A stretch of DNA of 64,000 nt. Source: Paenibacillus sp. FSL H8-0048. GTDB taxonomy: Bacteria; Bacillota; Bacilli; Paenibacillales; Paenibacillaceae. Positions 30,955 through 39,052 of this stretch are shown piece by piece. Numbering within the stretch: the first letter of the stretch is position 1; the number at the start of each line of letters is the position of its first letter. The stretch lies in assembly GCF_038002825.1 (NCBI RefSeq), contig NZ_JBBODF010000001.1:4464001-4528000 (forward strand), read 5' to 3'. Position numbers and translations under genes: made by a program. The notes below the pieces were generated by a model that did not search any database, had not been told where the DNA came from, and saw nothing but the letters and a program-made list of their open reading frames with translations.

Positions 30955-30997
30955 GAAACGGCTGCGCCGTCCTTACCTGAAGGACGGCACCCGTTTC
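30955..30997. repeat. dispersed palindromic element, copy 1
   Basis: GAAACGG, CTGC, then GCCGTCCTT and AAGGACGGC around a 5-base loop, AC, then CCGTTTC. Two nested stems (7 bp and 9 bp). Related copies are at 37270 and 51355. It sits between fba and murA, and on minus could help end fba transcription, with TTCTTCT after it. Confidence 0.75.
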
Positions 30998-31049
30998 TGA
31001 GGAAAACGAAATAGCTTGTGCGGAAAAACGTTATGCGGCAGGGTAATAC

Positions 31050-31904
31050 TTAGGCTTTGTTGTTGGATCCGAATTCGCGGATTTTGCCGATAACAGTCTG
31101 CTTGATAGCATCGCGGCCTGGTGCGATGAATGTACGCGGATCGTAAGCATCCGGCTTAGCAGCAAGAACTTCGCGGACAACCTTAGCGAACGCGATTTGG
31201 TTCTCGGTGTTAACGTTGATCTTGGAAGTACCCAGGGAGATAGACTTCTGAATGTCATGTACCGGGATACCAGTACCGCCGTGAAGTACCAGCGGAAGGT
31301 TAACTGCATCGCGGATTTCTTCCATTTCCTTGAATCCAAGATTTGGCTCGCCCAGGTAAGGACCGTGTACGGAACCCAGTGCAGGAGCCAGAGTGTCGAT
31401 GCCTGTTTCTTTTACGATGCGTACGCATTCGTTAAGGTCAGCGTATTGGATGCCGCCGATAACGTCATCTTCCTGTCCGCCTACAGTACCAACTTCTGCT
31501 TCTACAGAAACACCTTTAGCGTGAGCATAGTCAACGACTTTTTTAGTCATTTCAATGTTCTCGTCGATTGGGTGGTGGGAGCCGTCGATCATTACGGAAG
31601 TGAAGCCGGCATCGATAGCATCTTTACATTTGTCAAAGCTTGAACCGTGGTCCAAGTGGATGGCTACAGGAACGGTGATTTTCATGTCATGAATAAGACC
31701 TTCAACCATCTTAACTACTGTGGTAAAGCCGCCCATGTGACGGGCTGCGCCTTCGGATACGCCAAGGATTACCGGTGACTTCTCTTCTTCTGCTGCACCA
31801 AGAATCGCTTGTGTCCACTCCAGGTTATTGATGTTGAACTGGCCAACTGCATATTTTCCTTCAAGTGCTTTGGTCAACATGTCTGTCATAGATACTAATG
31901 GCAT
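31050..31904 (-). CDS. fba: class II fructose-1,6-bisphosphate aldolase
   Basis: 284 residues. Zinc ligands are seen in AIHLDHGSSFDKCK, in MIDGSHHPIDENIEMTK and in LHGGTGIPV; NVNTENQIAF is the phosphate site. It cleaves fructose bisphosphate in glycolysis. Codon use is strongly biased, as expected for an abundant enzyme. It is followed by palindrome copy 1 and preceded by its own promoter, in the spo0F-fba-murA order of the Bacillus group. Confidence 0.96.
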   Translation of the reverse strand: MPLVSMTDMLTKALEGKYAVGQFNINNLEWTQAILGAAEEEKSPVILGVSEGAARHMGGFTTVVKMVEGLIHDMKITVPVAIHLDHGSSFDKCKDAIDAGFTSVMIDGSHHPIDENIEMTKKVVDYAHAKGVSVEAEVGTVGGQEDDVIGGIQYADLNECVRIVKETGIDTLAPALGSVHGPYLGEPNLGFKEMEEIRDAVNLPLVLHGGTGIPVHDIQKSISLGTSKINVNTENQIAFAKVVREVLAAKPDAYDPRTFIAPGRDAIKQTVIGKIREFGSNNKA

Positions 31905-31963
31905 GGTTTCAATCCTCCTAAAATATTGGGTTGCTTATATAAGCCGACATCACATACAGGCCT

Positions 31964-31972
31964 ATTATAGCA
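31964..31972 (-). promoter_or_regulatory. extended -10 promoter of fba
   Basis: TGCTATAAT on minus is an extended -10; the -35 (TTAGTA, 17 bases upstream) is weak. Start about 53 bases before the ATG. Confidence 0.55.
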
Positions 31973-32003
31973 CATCCTGTGTTAAATACTAAATAGGATA
32001 CAC

Positions 32004-32024
32004 AAAAAAATGTCCCGGTGGGAC
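32004..32024 (-). terminator. terminator after spo0F
   Basis: GTCCC/GGGAC with a 3-base loop followed on minus by ATTTTTTT; short stem but good T-run. Confidence 0.65.
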
Positions 32025-32109
32025 GATATTCAGCCAACCCTTTATCGGCGGATCATTTTCTCTTTTAGCGTATCCATAACAGGATGTCCCCAAACTCTAT
32101 TTTTCTAAG

Positions 32110-32496
32110 CTAGCTGCATTGGTCTACTGATTTGTTGTGCAGGTGCATATTGACGGCAACGCGCATCTCATCAATATCGAACGGCTTGGTAAAATGCATC
32201 AGGGCTCCCAGCTTGGTCGCTTCCTTAATCATGTCCAGTTCTCCGTAGGCCGTCATCATAATGACCTTGATCGCCGGATTAAGCTCCTTCAGATGCTTGA
32301 GAATCTCGAGTCCGTCCATCCCCGGAATTTTCATATCCAGCAAAACCATATCCGGCGATTCGTTCCTGACAATGTCCAGCGCCAATTTCCCGTTAGCTGC
32401 CTGAAAGGTGGCATAACCTTCACTATTGAATACTTCCATGAGAAGAATCCGGATTCCATTCTGATCGTCGACGATTAACACTTTCTTCTTTTCCAT
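32110..32496 (-). CDS. spo0F: sporulation phosphorelay response regulator Spo0F
   Basis: 128-residue single receiver domain with no output domain. Acidic pocket D10/D11, phosphorylated D54 in VLLDMKIPGMDG, T82 in MMTAYGE and K104 in FTKPFD. It accepts phosphate from sporulation kinases and passes it to Spo0B and then Spo0A. Location between pyrG and fba is the Bacillus order. A sigma-H promoter lies upstream. The kinase at 55846 has the right type of phosphotransfer region to be a donor. Confidence 0.93.
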   Translation of the reverse strand: MEKKKVLIVDDQNGIRILLMEVFNSEGYATFQAANGKLALDIVRNESPDMVLLDMKIPGMDGLEILKHLKELNPAIKVIMMTAYGELDMIKEATKLGALMHFTKPFDIDEMRVAVNMHLHNKSVDQCS

Positions 32497-32588
32497 ACGA
32501 TACCCTCCCAGAGTTTAAGGCAGATTGTCCATACCGCGCCCTCTCAACAGCTAACGGCCCCGCTTCAACTTAGTCTATACGAAACCTA

Positions 32589-32617
32589 TTATTCGTGCTT
32601 TGCAGCCAAAATCCTGC
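32589..32617 (-). promoter_or_regulatory. sigma-H promoter of spo0F
   Basis: On minus GCAGGATTT (full match to RnAGGAwWW), 11 bases, CACGAATAA (match to RnnGAATww except the first base). Start about 86 bases before spo0F. Sigma-H control of spo0F is known in B. subtilis. Confidence 0.65.
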
Positions 32618-32665
32618 TAATTGGCTAAAATGCGTAAATCTATGCCATATAAAGGAGGAATTTCG

Positions 32666-32788
32666 GTGAAAAAGCGGGAATACAGTCCCCTTGCATTCCG
32701 GGAGCTATTGTGCAAAGGAGGTATTTTCAAAAAAGAAGCTCCCTTACCGGGAGCTCCCACAGGCCTGTCTGGCCTAATCATTCTATAG
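32666..32788 (+). CDS. possible 40-residue small protein
   Basis: A GTG start preceded at good distance by a perfect AAAGGAGG, then 40 codons (MKKREYSPLAFRELLCKGG at the start, ending TGLSGLIIL) to TAG. It has a basic N-terminus and hydrophobic end. Its 3' half overlaps the pyrG terminator hairpin on the other strand, so the reading frame may be accidental. No convincing promoter: TTGCAG and TAAAAT upstream are 20 bases apart. No family recognised. Confidence 0.25.
   Translation: MKKREYSPLAFRELLCKGGIFKKEAPLPGAPTGLSGLIIL
32727..32756 (-). terminator. terminator after pyrG
   Basis: AGCTCCC/GGGAGCT hairpin followed on minus by TCTTTTTTG. Confidence 0.8.
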
Positions 32789-34396
32789 TTACATTTGCTC
32801 GGAATGTGTAAGCGAGGCTTTGACAAATTCACGGAACAGCGGCTGCGGACGGTTCGGACGGGAGGTGAATTCCGGGTGGAATTGCACGGACAGGAACCAC
32901 GGGTGACCCGGCAGCTCGACAATCTCCACCAGACGTCCGTCAGGGGAGGTTCCGGAAATAACCAGACCTGCCTTCTCCATCTCATCACGGTAAGCATTGT
33001 TGAACTCATACCGGTGACGGTGACGCTCATAGACCAGCTCATCGTCATAGCAGGACATAGCCAGGGAATCCGGCAAAAGCTTGCAAGGATACAGGCCGAG
33101 GCGCATCGTGCCGCCCATATCTTCGACATCCTTCTGCTCTGGCAGAAGGTCAATCAGCGGATGCGGAGTCGCAGGATCAATCTCGGAGCTGTTCGCTCCT
33201 GCCAGTCCCAGCATGGAACGGCCGTACTCGATGACAGACACCTGCATGCCCAGGCAAATGCCGAAGAACGGAATGGACTGCTCCCGCGCATAGCGGATGG
33301 CCGAGATCTTACCCTCGATTCCCCGGTCGCCGAAGCCGCCTGGAACCAGAATGCCGCCGATACCGCCCAGCAGCTCGTCCACATTCTCATCGGTCACCAG
33401 CTCTGCATCGACCCACCGGAGCTTCACTTCGGCATTGGAGGCAAATCCGGCATGGGACAGCGATTCAACCACACTCAGATAAGCATCATGCAGCGCCACG
33501 TACTTGCCGACGATAGCAATCTCAACAGTACGCTCCAGCTTCTGAATCCGCTCCAGCATGCTCTCCCATTCACGCATATCCGGCGCAGGGGTAGTCAGCT
33601 TCAAGTGGTTGACGACAATCTCATCCAGACCTTCGTCGCGCAGATTCAGCGGCACCTCATACAACGTCGAGGCATCGCGGCATTCCACAACAGCGTTCGC
33701 ATCGATATCACAGAACAGAGCCAGCTTGGCTTTCATATCGTCGGTAAGCGGATATTCGGTACGGCATACGATCACATTAGGCTGAATCCCGATGCTGCGC
33801 AGCTCCTTGACACTGTGCTGGGTCGGCTTTGTTTTCACTTCTCCGGCCGCTTTGATATAAGGGATCAGGGTCACGTGAATGTACATAACATTCTCCCGGC
33901 CAATGTCGCTCTTGATCTGACGGATAGCTTCCATGAACGGCAGACTCTCAATGTCGCCCACGGTGCCGCCGATTTCGGTAATGACTACATCGGAGCCGGT
34001 CTCACGGCCTGCACGGAATACACGTTCCTTGATTTCGTTCGTAATATGCGGGATAACCTGCACGGTTCCTCCCAAATATTCCCCGCGGCGTTCTTTGCTG
34101 ATGACCGAGGAATAGATTTTGCCTGTGGTTACGTTGCTGTTCTTGGACAGGTTAATGTCAATAAAGCGCTCGTAATGCCCAAGGTCGAGGTCGGTCTCCG
34201 CGCCGTCATCGGTTACGAATACTTCCCCGTGCTGATAAGGACTCATTGTCCCCGGGTCCACGTTAATGTAAGGATCGAATTTCTGGATCGTTACCTTGAG
34301 ACCTCTGTTCTTGAGCAGTCTGCCCAGCGAAGCAGCGGTAATGCCTTTGCCAAGGGAAGACACAACGCCACCCGTTACGAAAATATACTTTGTCAC
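32789..34396 (-). CDS. pyrG: CTP synthase
   Basis: 535 residues. N-terminal amidoligase domain: KYIFVTGGVVSSLGKGITAA (P-loop), DPGTMSPYQHGEVFVTDDGA and GGTVGDIES. C-terminal glutaminase: GILVPGGFGDRG, IPFFGICLGMQ with the nucleophilic cysteine, and SVQFHPEFTSRP. It aminates UTP to CTP. Its leader has the CTP-sensing attenuation layout described at 34594-34709. Confidence 0.97.
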   Translation of the reverse strand: MTKYIFVTGGVVSSLGKGITAASLGRLLKNRGLKVTIQKFDPYINVDPGTMSPYQHGEVFVTDDGAETDLDLGHYERFIDINLSKNSNVTTGKIYSSVISKERRGEYLGGTVQVIPHITNEIKERVFRAGRETGSDVVITEIGGTVGDIESLPFMEAIRQIKSDIGRENVMYIHVTLIPYIKAAGEVKTKPTQHSVKELRSIGIQPNVIVCRTEYPLTDDMKAKLALFCDIDANAVVECRDASTLYEVPLNLRDEGLDEIVVNHLKLTTPAPDMREWESMLERIQKLERTVEIAIVGKYVALHDAYLSVVESLSHAGFASNAEVKLRWVDAELVTDENVDELLGGIGGILVPGGFGDRGIEGKISAIRYAREQSIPFFGICLGMQVSVIEYGRSMLGLAGANSSEIDPATPHPLIDLLPEQKDVEDMGGTMRLGLYPCKLLPDSLAMSCYDDELVYERHRHRYEFNNAYRDEMEKAGLVISGTSPDGRLVEIVELPGHPWFLSVQFHPEFTSRPNRPQPLFREFVKASLTHSEQM

Positions 34397-34593
34397 TGTA
34401 AAACCCTCCTAAATAAAGTCCAGAAATTCAGGGGACGCATGCCTCTTATCGTATCCCTTTTTTCCATCATCCAACCGGGGAACCCGAAAGTTGCTTCCAC
34501 TCGCCAAAATTCAAGGCCGGCAGCCTGGAAATCGCGGAAAACCGCAGCTTCTTGGCATACAAATGAAGCGAAGCTTATTCCTTCTTATCTTGT

Positions 34594-34636
34594 AAAAAAA
34601 CAAAAAAGTGACACCCGTAGACCCGGGGCACTTTTT
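34594..34636 (-). terminator. attenuator in the pyrG leader
   Basis: AAAAAGTG pairs with CACTTTTT and CCCG with CGGG, followed by TTGTTTTTTT on minus, about 35 bases after the transcription start and 200 before pyrG. The left arm contains CCCC, which could pair with extra Gs added at the 5' end. Confidence 0.8.
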
Positions 34637-34679
34637 ATTTTAGAAAACAATATTAACTTTCATTATAAGCCCATGCAAT

Positions 34680-34709
34680 AGTTTACTCTGAGCGTCCCGC
34701 CCCTGTCAA
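34680..34709 (-). promoter_or_regulatory. pyrG promoter with GGGC initiation region
   Basis: TTGACA, 18 bases, TAAACT on minus; seven bases later the RNA would begin GGGCTT. B. subtilis pyrG begins with GGGC and adds Gs repeatedly when CTP is low, blocking the downstream terminator. The same arrangement is visible here. Confidence 0.75.
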
Positions 34710-34739
34710 GGGAGGAATTGCGCCATTGCAAAGACTGTT

Positions 34740-35303
34740 CTAATATTTATCTTCGTCGTCCTCATCGTCGGCATCGTCTTCTTCGCCGTCTTCGGAATCT
34801 TCATCATCGGATTCGTCTTCGTCAATGTCGTCTTCATCGATGACCACATCTTCGTCAACTTCCTCTTCGCTGTCGTCGTCAGAATAGAGGTCGTCGCGAT
34901 CTTCATCAATCGCATCGAAATCCTCTTCCTCAGCAGCATAATTCTCTTCTTCATCGGTAAAGTCGTCATCTTCCAGATCGTCGTCTTCATCGTTGATGAT
35001 CCGCACACGCTTGGTGTTGCCGACAGGGTCATCGGAGCGTTCAAGCGGGTACCAGCGCTTCAGGCCCCACAGGTTGGTTCCGACACAGGCAAAACGTCCG
35101 TCAATATTAATCTCGGTATATAACTGGGCGATCGTATCTTGGCTCTCTTGATCGGTCAACCCGCGCAGCTTGGCAACCTCCACCATCAGATCACGGTAGT
35201 AATAAGGCGTATTGGCTGCCTTAAGCACCAGGAAGGCCAGGTCTACCATCGGCATTTCTTTTACTTTCTCAGGGTCCAGCTTTAAATTGAGTGGCGTACT
35301 CAC
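34740..35303 (-). CDS. rpoE: RNA polymerase delta subunit
   Basis: 187 residues from the GTG at 35303, which has AGAGGAAG nine bases upstream; an ATG 8 codons earlier lacks a site. Residues about 1-90 are the folded domain (MPMVDLAFLVLKAANTPYYY, GRFACVGTNLWGLKRWYP). The rest is almost entirely Asp and Glu, the unstructured acidic tail that makes delta displace RNA from polymerase. The tail is encoded by a near-repetitive tract. Order rpoE-pyrG-spo0F is as in Bacillus. Confidence 0.94.
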   Translation of the reverse strand: MSTPLNLKLDPEKVKEMPMVDLAFLVLKAANTPYYYRDLMVEVAKLRGLTDQESQDTIAQLYTEINIDGRFACVGTNLWGLKRWYPLERSDDPVGNTKRVRIINDEDDDLEDDDFTDEEENYAAEEEDFDAIDEDRDDLYSDDDSEEEVDEDVVIDEDDIDEDESDDEDSEDGEEDDADDEDDEDKY

Positions 35304-35374
35304 TAAAGGACACTTCCTCTCACGCATTGTTCACATTAAATCATGCTTCGTTCATGATATCCATTAACAAAACT

Positions 35375-35404
35375 AAGTAAAACCTATTTGCGGGTAAATT
35401 GCAA
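35375..35404 (-). promoter_or_regulatory. possible promoter of rpoE
   Basis: TTGCAA, 18 bases, TTACTT on minus. The -10 is poor, so confidence is low. Confidence 0.35.
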
Positions 35405-35514
35405 GTCTATTGCAGCAAGATCGGGGAAACAGAATCCGCGGCCCTTCCGCAGGAAGAAGGCTTGTCCGCCTGGACTGGGCAATACATGGGATAGCATAGA
35501 CGGACTTTTCATTG

Positions 35515-35542
35515 CAAAAAGGCGGAGGGGTTGCCCCTCCGC
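35515..35542 (-). terminator. strong terminator upstream of rpoE with no gene before it
   Basis: GCGGAGGGG/CCCCTCCGC (9 bp, 3-base loop) followed on minus by CTTTTTGC. No minus-strand gene ends here: to the right lie about 200 bases without a gene and then a plus-strand protease. It must end an RNA started in that gap, or act as an attenuator in a long rpoE leader. Confidence 0.8.
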
Positions 35543-35747
35543 GCATGACTGTATCCACGCCAAGGATCGGCTCCTTACGGGATGTTGCAGGGCGCCTTGC
35601 GGTTCCCTCTGTTTATTTTATGTAAACTCCAGCCTTTTGACACGATGGGCAGCCCATTTCGTTAAAAAAGGGCAAGTTCCCATTCGGACGCCATCCCCCT
35701 TTCATACAATATGGCAGCACGGCACCGAGGAGGGGACGGCGTAACCT
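35543..35747 (-). other. gene-free stretch, candidate small RNA or long rpoE leader
   Basis: No protein gene with a ribosome site was seen here. On minus, stems such as AAGGA/TCCTT flanked by ATCC/GGAT (about 35558-35588) and GGG/CCC around 35590-35607 precede the terminator. A weak promoter-like pair on minus (TGTCAA, 16 bases, TAAAAT) lies near 35615-35643. On plus the perfect palindrome ATGGGCAGCCCAT at 35645-35657 follows a TTGACA at 35637 and could be an operator for the protease. Confidence 0.35.
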
Positions 35748-36995
35748 ATGGATTATTACGGATTTTGGCAGATGCTGCTTGAAGAAATGAAGGCTGCCTC
35801 CAAAAGTGCACCACGGCACATTGTGACCTTCAACGATCCCCGCATGTATGCCGGCGCATTATCACAGTGGAAAGCTCTGAAGAGTAAGAAGCCCGGCCTG
35901 CGGCAGGTTCAGGTCTCTACGCTGATCCGGGCTTTCTTCGTGCCCGCCGCAGGAGCAGAGCGGCTGATGAACCGTTATGCGGACTCCCTCTGTATAGAAG
36001 AAGACCACCGGATTAAAGTCCACTCGCCCCTGGCGGACAAAAGCGGTTCCTCTCTGATGCCTTGGGGAATCAAAGCCATCCGCGCTCCGCAGGCCTGGTC
36101 CAGATCTACTGGCGTGCATGTGAAGATCGGCGTCATCGATACGGGCGTTGATTTCCGCCACCCTGATCTCAGGCATTCCCTGGCCTCCGGGGTCAATCTG
36201 CTGAACCGCGGCATGATGCCGCTCGATGACAACGGCCACGGCACGCATATTGCCGGCACCCTGGCGGCAGCCGGGGGCGCACGCAACATGATGGGCGTAG
36301 CCCCCCGGGCGCTGCTCTATCCGGTCAAAGCCTTCGACCACAACGGCTCCGCCTATGTGTCGGATATTGTCCTTGGCATCGATTGGTGCGTACAGAACAA
36401 AATCGATATCATTAATATGAGCTTCGGGATGAGGAACCGGAGCAAGGCCCTGCATGATGTGGTGATCAAGGCCTACCGGGCCGGGATCGCCATCATCGCC
36501 TCCTCCGGCAACGACGGCAAGCGCGGCGGGGATTACCCCGCGCGCTATCCGGAGACTATTGCCGTAGGCGCCCTTGACAGAAGGCAGCGCGTCGCAGCCT
36601 TCAGCAACCGCGGACCGTACATCGATGTGTACGGCCCGGGCGAGGGTATCCCCTCCTGCTGGCTGCGGGAGGGATACAAGGAAATGAGCGGCACCTCCAT
36701 GGCGACCTCCCATGTCACCGGTGCCGCGGCCCTGCTGCTCGCGCTGCGGCCGGGGCTGTCGCCCCGCGAGCTGAAGCTGCTCTTGCGCCGCACAGCTTCG
36801 CCGGTGCGGCTGCGCAAGGGCCAGCGCCGCTCGTCGCTGGGCGGCGGCGCGGTCGATGCGCTGCGGCTGCTGCGCGTAGGCATCCGGGCCCGGCGCGGCA
36901 ACGGCAGCGCCAGCAGCGCCGCAGGCGGCAGCGGAGCCGGTGGCAGCGGCGGAAGCAGCAGCGAGGCGAAGGCCGCGGCTATGGTGAAGGCTTAA
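35748..36995 (+). CDS. S8 family serine peptidase (subtilase) without signal peptide
   Basis: 415 residues. Catalytic triad D131 (IGVIDTGVD), H164 (NGHGTHIAG) and S317 (MSGTSMAT), with oxyanion N255 (SSGNDG). Residues about 20-95 resemble an inhibitor-I9-like propeptide. There is no signal peptide or membrane segment, so it is either cytoplasmic or exported by another route. The last 35 residues are a Gly/Ser/Ala linker-like tail in very G+C-rich DNA, unlike the A+T-rich sequence that follows. GAGGAGGGG lies 12 bases before the ATG. Nearest relatives are intracellular or sporulation-associated subtilases; the substrate is unknown. Confidence 0.88.
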   Translation: MDYYGFWQMLLEEMKAASKSAPRHIVTFNDPRMYAGALSQWKALKSKKPGLRQVQVSTLIRAFFVPAAGAERLMNRYADSLCIEEDHRIKVHSPLADKSGSSLMPWGIKAIRAPQAWSRSTGVHVKIGVIDTGVDFRHPDLRHSLASGVNLLNRGMMPLDDNGHGTHIAGTLAAAGGARNMMGVAPRALLYPVKAFDHNGSAYVSDIVLGIDWCVQNKIDIINMSFGMRNRSKALHDVVIKAYRAGIAIIASSGNDGKRGGDYPARYPETIAVGALDRRQRVAAFSNRGPYIDVYGPGEGIPSCWLREGYKEMSGTSMATSHVTGAAALLLALRPGLSPRELKLLLRRTASPVRLRKGQRRSSLGGGAVDALRLLRVGIRARRGNGSASSAAGGSGAGGSGGSSSEAKAAAMVKA

Positions 36996-37269
36996 GGGCC
37001 AGCGTAAGCTCGGCGGCATGAGCGTAAGGCACGGTACCGGCTCCTTCAAACAAACAAATGGAATAATGTATCTTAATTCGCTACTTTTCGAGTAATAGAG
37101 GCAAGCAAGTGGATAATCGACATCTAATTTTGTTCGAATTCACTAAGGTGGGTAAAACGTACTGTAATAGGTGTAATTTATCCAACTGCTGTTGCCGCAG
37201 GGTTTATCCATTCATCAGCAGGTGGACAAAATCCACCTATCTCCGGTCAACCTGTTATGCCGCCTGTGC
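36996..37269. other. gene-free A+T-rich stretch between the subtilase and argS
   Basis: No coding region with a ribosome site is visible. Composition shifts sharply from the G+C-rich protease end to A+T-rich DNA near 37055. It contains short related motifs, GTGGATAA at 37110, TTTATCCA at 37167 and 37202, and the small palindrome GGTGGACAAAATCCACC at 37221-37237. It could be a decayed or repeated intergenic element. Confidence 0.4.
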
Positions 37270-37307
37270 AAACGGCTTTGCCGTCCTTCTAAACGACGGT
37301 ACCGTTT
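37270..37307. repeat. dispersed palindromic element, copy 2
   Basis: AAACGG, CTTT, GCCGTC, 9-base loop, GACGGT, A, CCGTTT. Same nested layout as copies at 30955 and 51355. It lies just beyond the argS terminator. Confidence 0.75.
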
Positions 37308-37318
37308 CAGCGGGAAAT

Positions 37319-37357
37319 AGAAAGACGCCGCCCCCATAATAGAGGGGCGGCGCTTTC
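37319..37357. terminator. terminator after argS
   Basis: GAAAGaCGCCGCCCC pairs with GGGGCGGCGCTTTC around an 9-base loop; ends argS on minus and may also stop plus-strand transcripts. Confidence 0.85.
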
Positions 37358-37366
37358 CAAGTATAG

Positions 37367-39052
37367 TTACATCCGGTCCGGTGCGGTAACACCGACCAGC
37401 CGCAGGACGTTGGCAATGGCCGTCCGTGCAGCGCCCAGCAGGGCAAGGCGGGCAACCGTCTGAGCGGCATCCTCAGTGATTACACGCTCTGCCTTGTAGT
37501 AGCTGTGGAACAGCGAAGCCAGATCGTATACATAGCGTACCAGGCGGTGCGGCGCATAGCCCTCGGCCGCAACGGTAATCTCCGCAGGCAGCTCACCGAT
37601 TTTGCGGAGAAGATCATATTCATGTGCGGCAGTCAGCTTGCTGTAATCAATCTTGTCAGCATCCGGCATTACAATCCCTTGCTCCTCCGCTTGGCGGAAT
37701 ATGCTGCAAATCCGCGCATGTGCGTACTGTACATAGAATACAGGATTCTCATTGGATGTCGAAATCGCCAGATCCATGTCAAAGTCCAGGTGCGAATCCA
37801 TGCTGCGCATAGTGAAGAAGTAACGGATCGCGTCGATTCCGACTTCCTCCATCAGGTCTTCCATCGTCACGGCCTTGCCGGTACGCTTGGACATCTTGAC
37901 CTTCTCGCCGTCCTGGAACAGGCTGACCATCTGGGCGATCAGCACCACGAGCTTCTCGGGATCATTCCCGAGCGCCGCCATCGCCGCCTTCATCCGTGGA
38001 ATATAGCCGTGGTGGTCGGCTCCCCAGATGTTGATCATCGTATCGTAGCCGCGGCCGTATTTATCGCTGTGATAGGCGATATCCGGTGTGAGGTACGTAT
38101 ACGTACCATCGTTCTTGATCAGCACGCGGTCTTTATCATCACCGTATTTGGTAGTCGCAAGCCAGGTTGCGCCTTCCTTCTCATAGACTTCTCCGCGCTC
38201 GCGGAGCTCATCCAGCGAACGCAGCACTTCTCCGTTCTCATAGAGGGAGGTTTCACTGAACCAGATATCGAAGTTGACCCGGAACCGGCTGAGGTCGCGT
38301 TTGATTTTGTCGAGCTCCTTGGCAAGCCCGTAGGTACGGAAGAATGCCGCCCGGTCGCCCGGTGTCATAGCCAGCAGGGAATCTCCCTTCTCCGCCACCA
38401 GCTCCTTGGCGAAGCCCTTGATATCCTCTCCATGATAACCGTCCTCCGGCATCTCGGCCGGCTGGCCCAGCTCCTGCAGGTAACGGGTCTCGATGGATTT
38501 GCACAGATTGGCGACCTGGTTCCCGGCATCGTTAATGTAGTACTCGCGGGTCACGTTGTAGCCGGCGTAATCCAGCACGTTGCACAGGGCATCGCCGACG
38601 GCCGCGCCGCGGGCATGTCCCAGATGAAGGCTGCCGGTAGGGTTCGCGCTGACGAACTCCATCTCTACACGCTTGCCCTGGCCTATGTTCACACGGCCAT
38701 AACCGTCACCCTGCTCGGCCACAAGTGCAATCACAGGGTAGAGATAGCTTTTGGACAAAGTAAAGTTGATGAAGCCCGGTCCGGCAATCTCCGCCTTCTC
38801 AATAGAAGCGCGGCCTGTATCCAGGTGCCCGATAATAGCCTCGGCGATCTGCCGGGGGTTACGCTTAGCGATCTTGGTCAGCTGCATAGCAGCATTCGTA
38901 GCCATATCTCCATGGGCCTTGTCCTTCGGCACTTCCAGCACAATGGCCGGCAGCTCTTCGCGGGACACCAGACCTGCGGCTACAACCGCATCGGCGATGG
39001 CCTCCTTCACCCGTTCATGGGCAAGCTGGAGCGGATTTAAAGATTGTGTCAT
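37367..39052 (-). CDS. argS: arginyl-tRNA synthetase
   Basis: 561 residues, class I. N-terminal Add1 domain (about 1-110), HIGH motif as HLGHARGAAVGD in SANPTGSLHLGH, KMSKR as VKMSKRTGKAVTMEDLM, and a C-terminal anticodon-binding DALR domain ending GVTAPDRM. It charges tRNA-Arg. The start overlaps the ywiB stop by 4 bases. There is no T-box in the short leader upstream of ywiB. Confidence 0.97.
   Translation of the reverse strand: MTQSLNPLQLAHERVKEAIADAVVAAGLVSREELPAIVLEVPKDKAHGDMATNAAMQLTKIAKRNPRQIAEAIIGHLDTGRASIEKAEIAGPGFINFTLSKSYLYPVIALVAEQGDGYGRVNIGQGKRVEMEFVSANPTGSLHLGHARGAAVGDALCNVLDYAGYNVTREYYINDAGNQVANLCKSIETRYLQELGQPAEMPEDGYHGEDIKGFAKELVAEKGDSLLAMTPGDRAAFFRTYGLAKELDKIKRDLSRFRVNFDIWFSETSLYENGEVLRSLDELRERGEVYEKEGATWLATTKYGDDKDRVLIKNDGTYTYLTPDIAYHSDKYGRGYDTMINIWGADHHGYIPRMKAAMAALGNDPEKLVVLIAQMVSLFQDGEKVKMSKRTGKAVTMEDLMEEVGIDAIRYFFTMRSMDSHLDFDMDLAISTSNENPVFYVQYAHARICSIFRQAEEQGIVMPDADKIDYSKLTAAHEYDLLRKIGELPAEITVAAEGYAPHRLVRYVYDLASLFHSYYKAERVITEDAAQTVARLALLGAARTAIANVLRLVGVTAPDRM

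Noticed and set aside
32795..34681. 628-codon open frame on plus across pyrG
   Set aside because: Antisense to a clearly identified CTP synthase; composition is that of a reverse-frame shadow.
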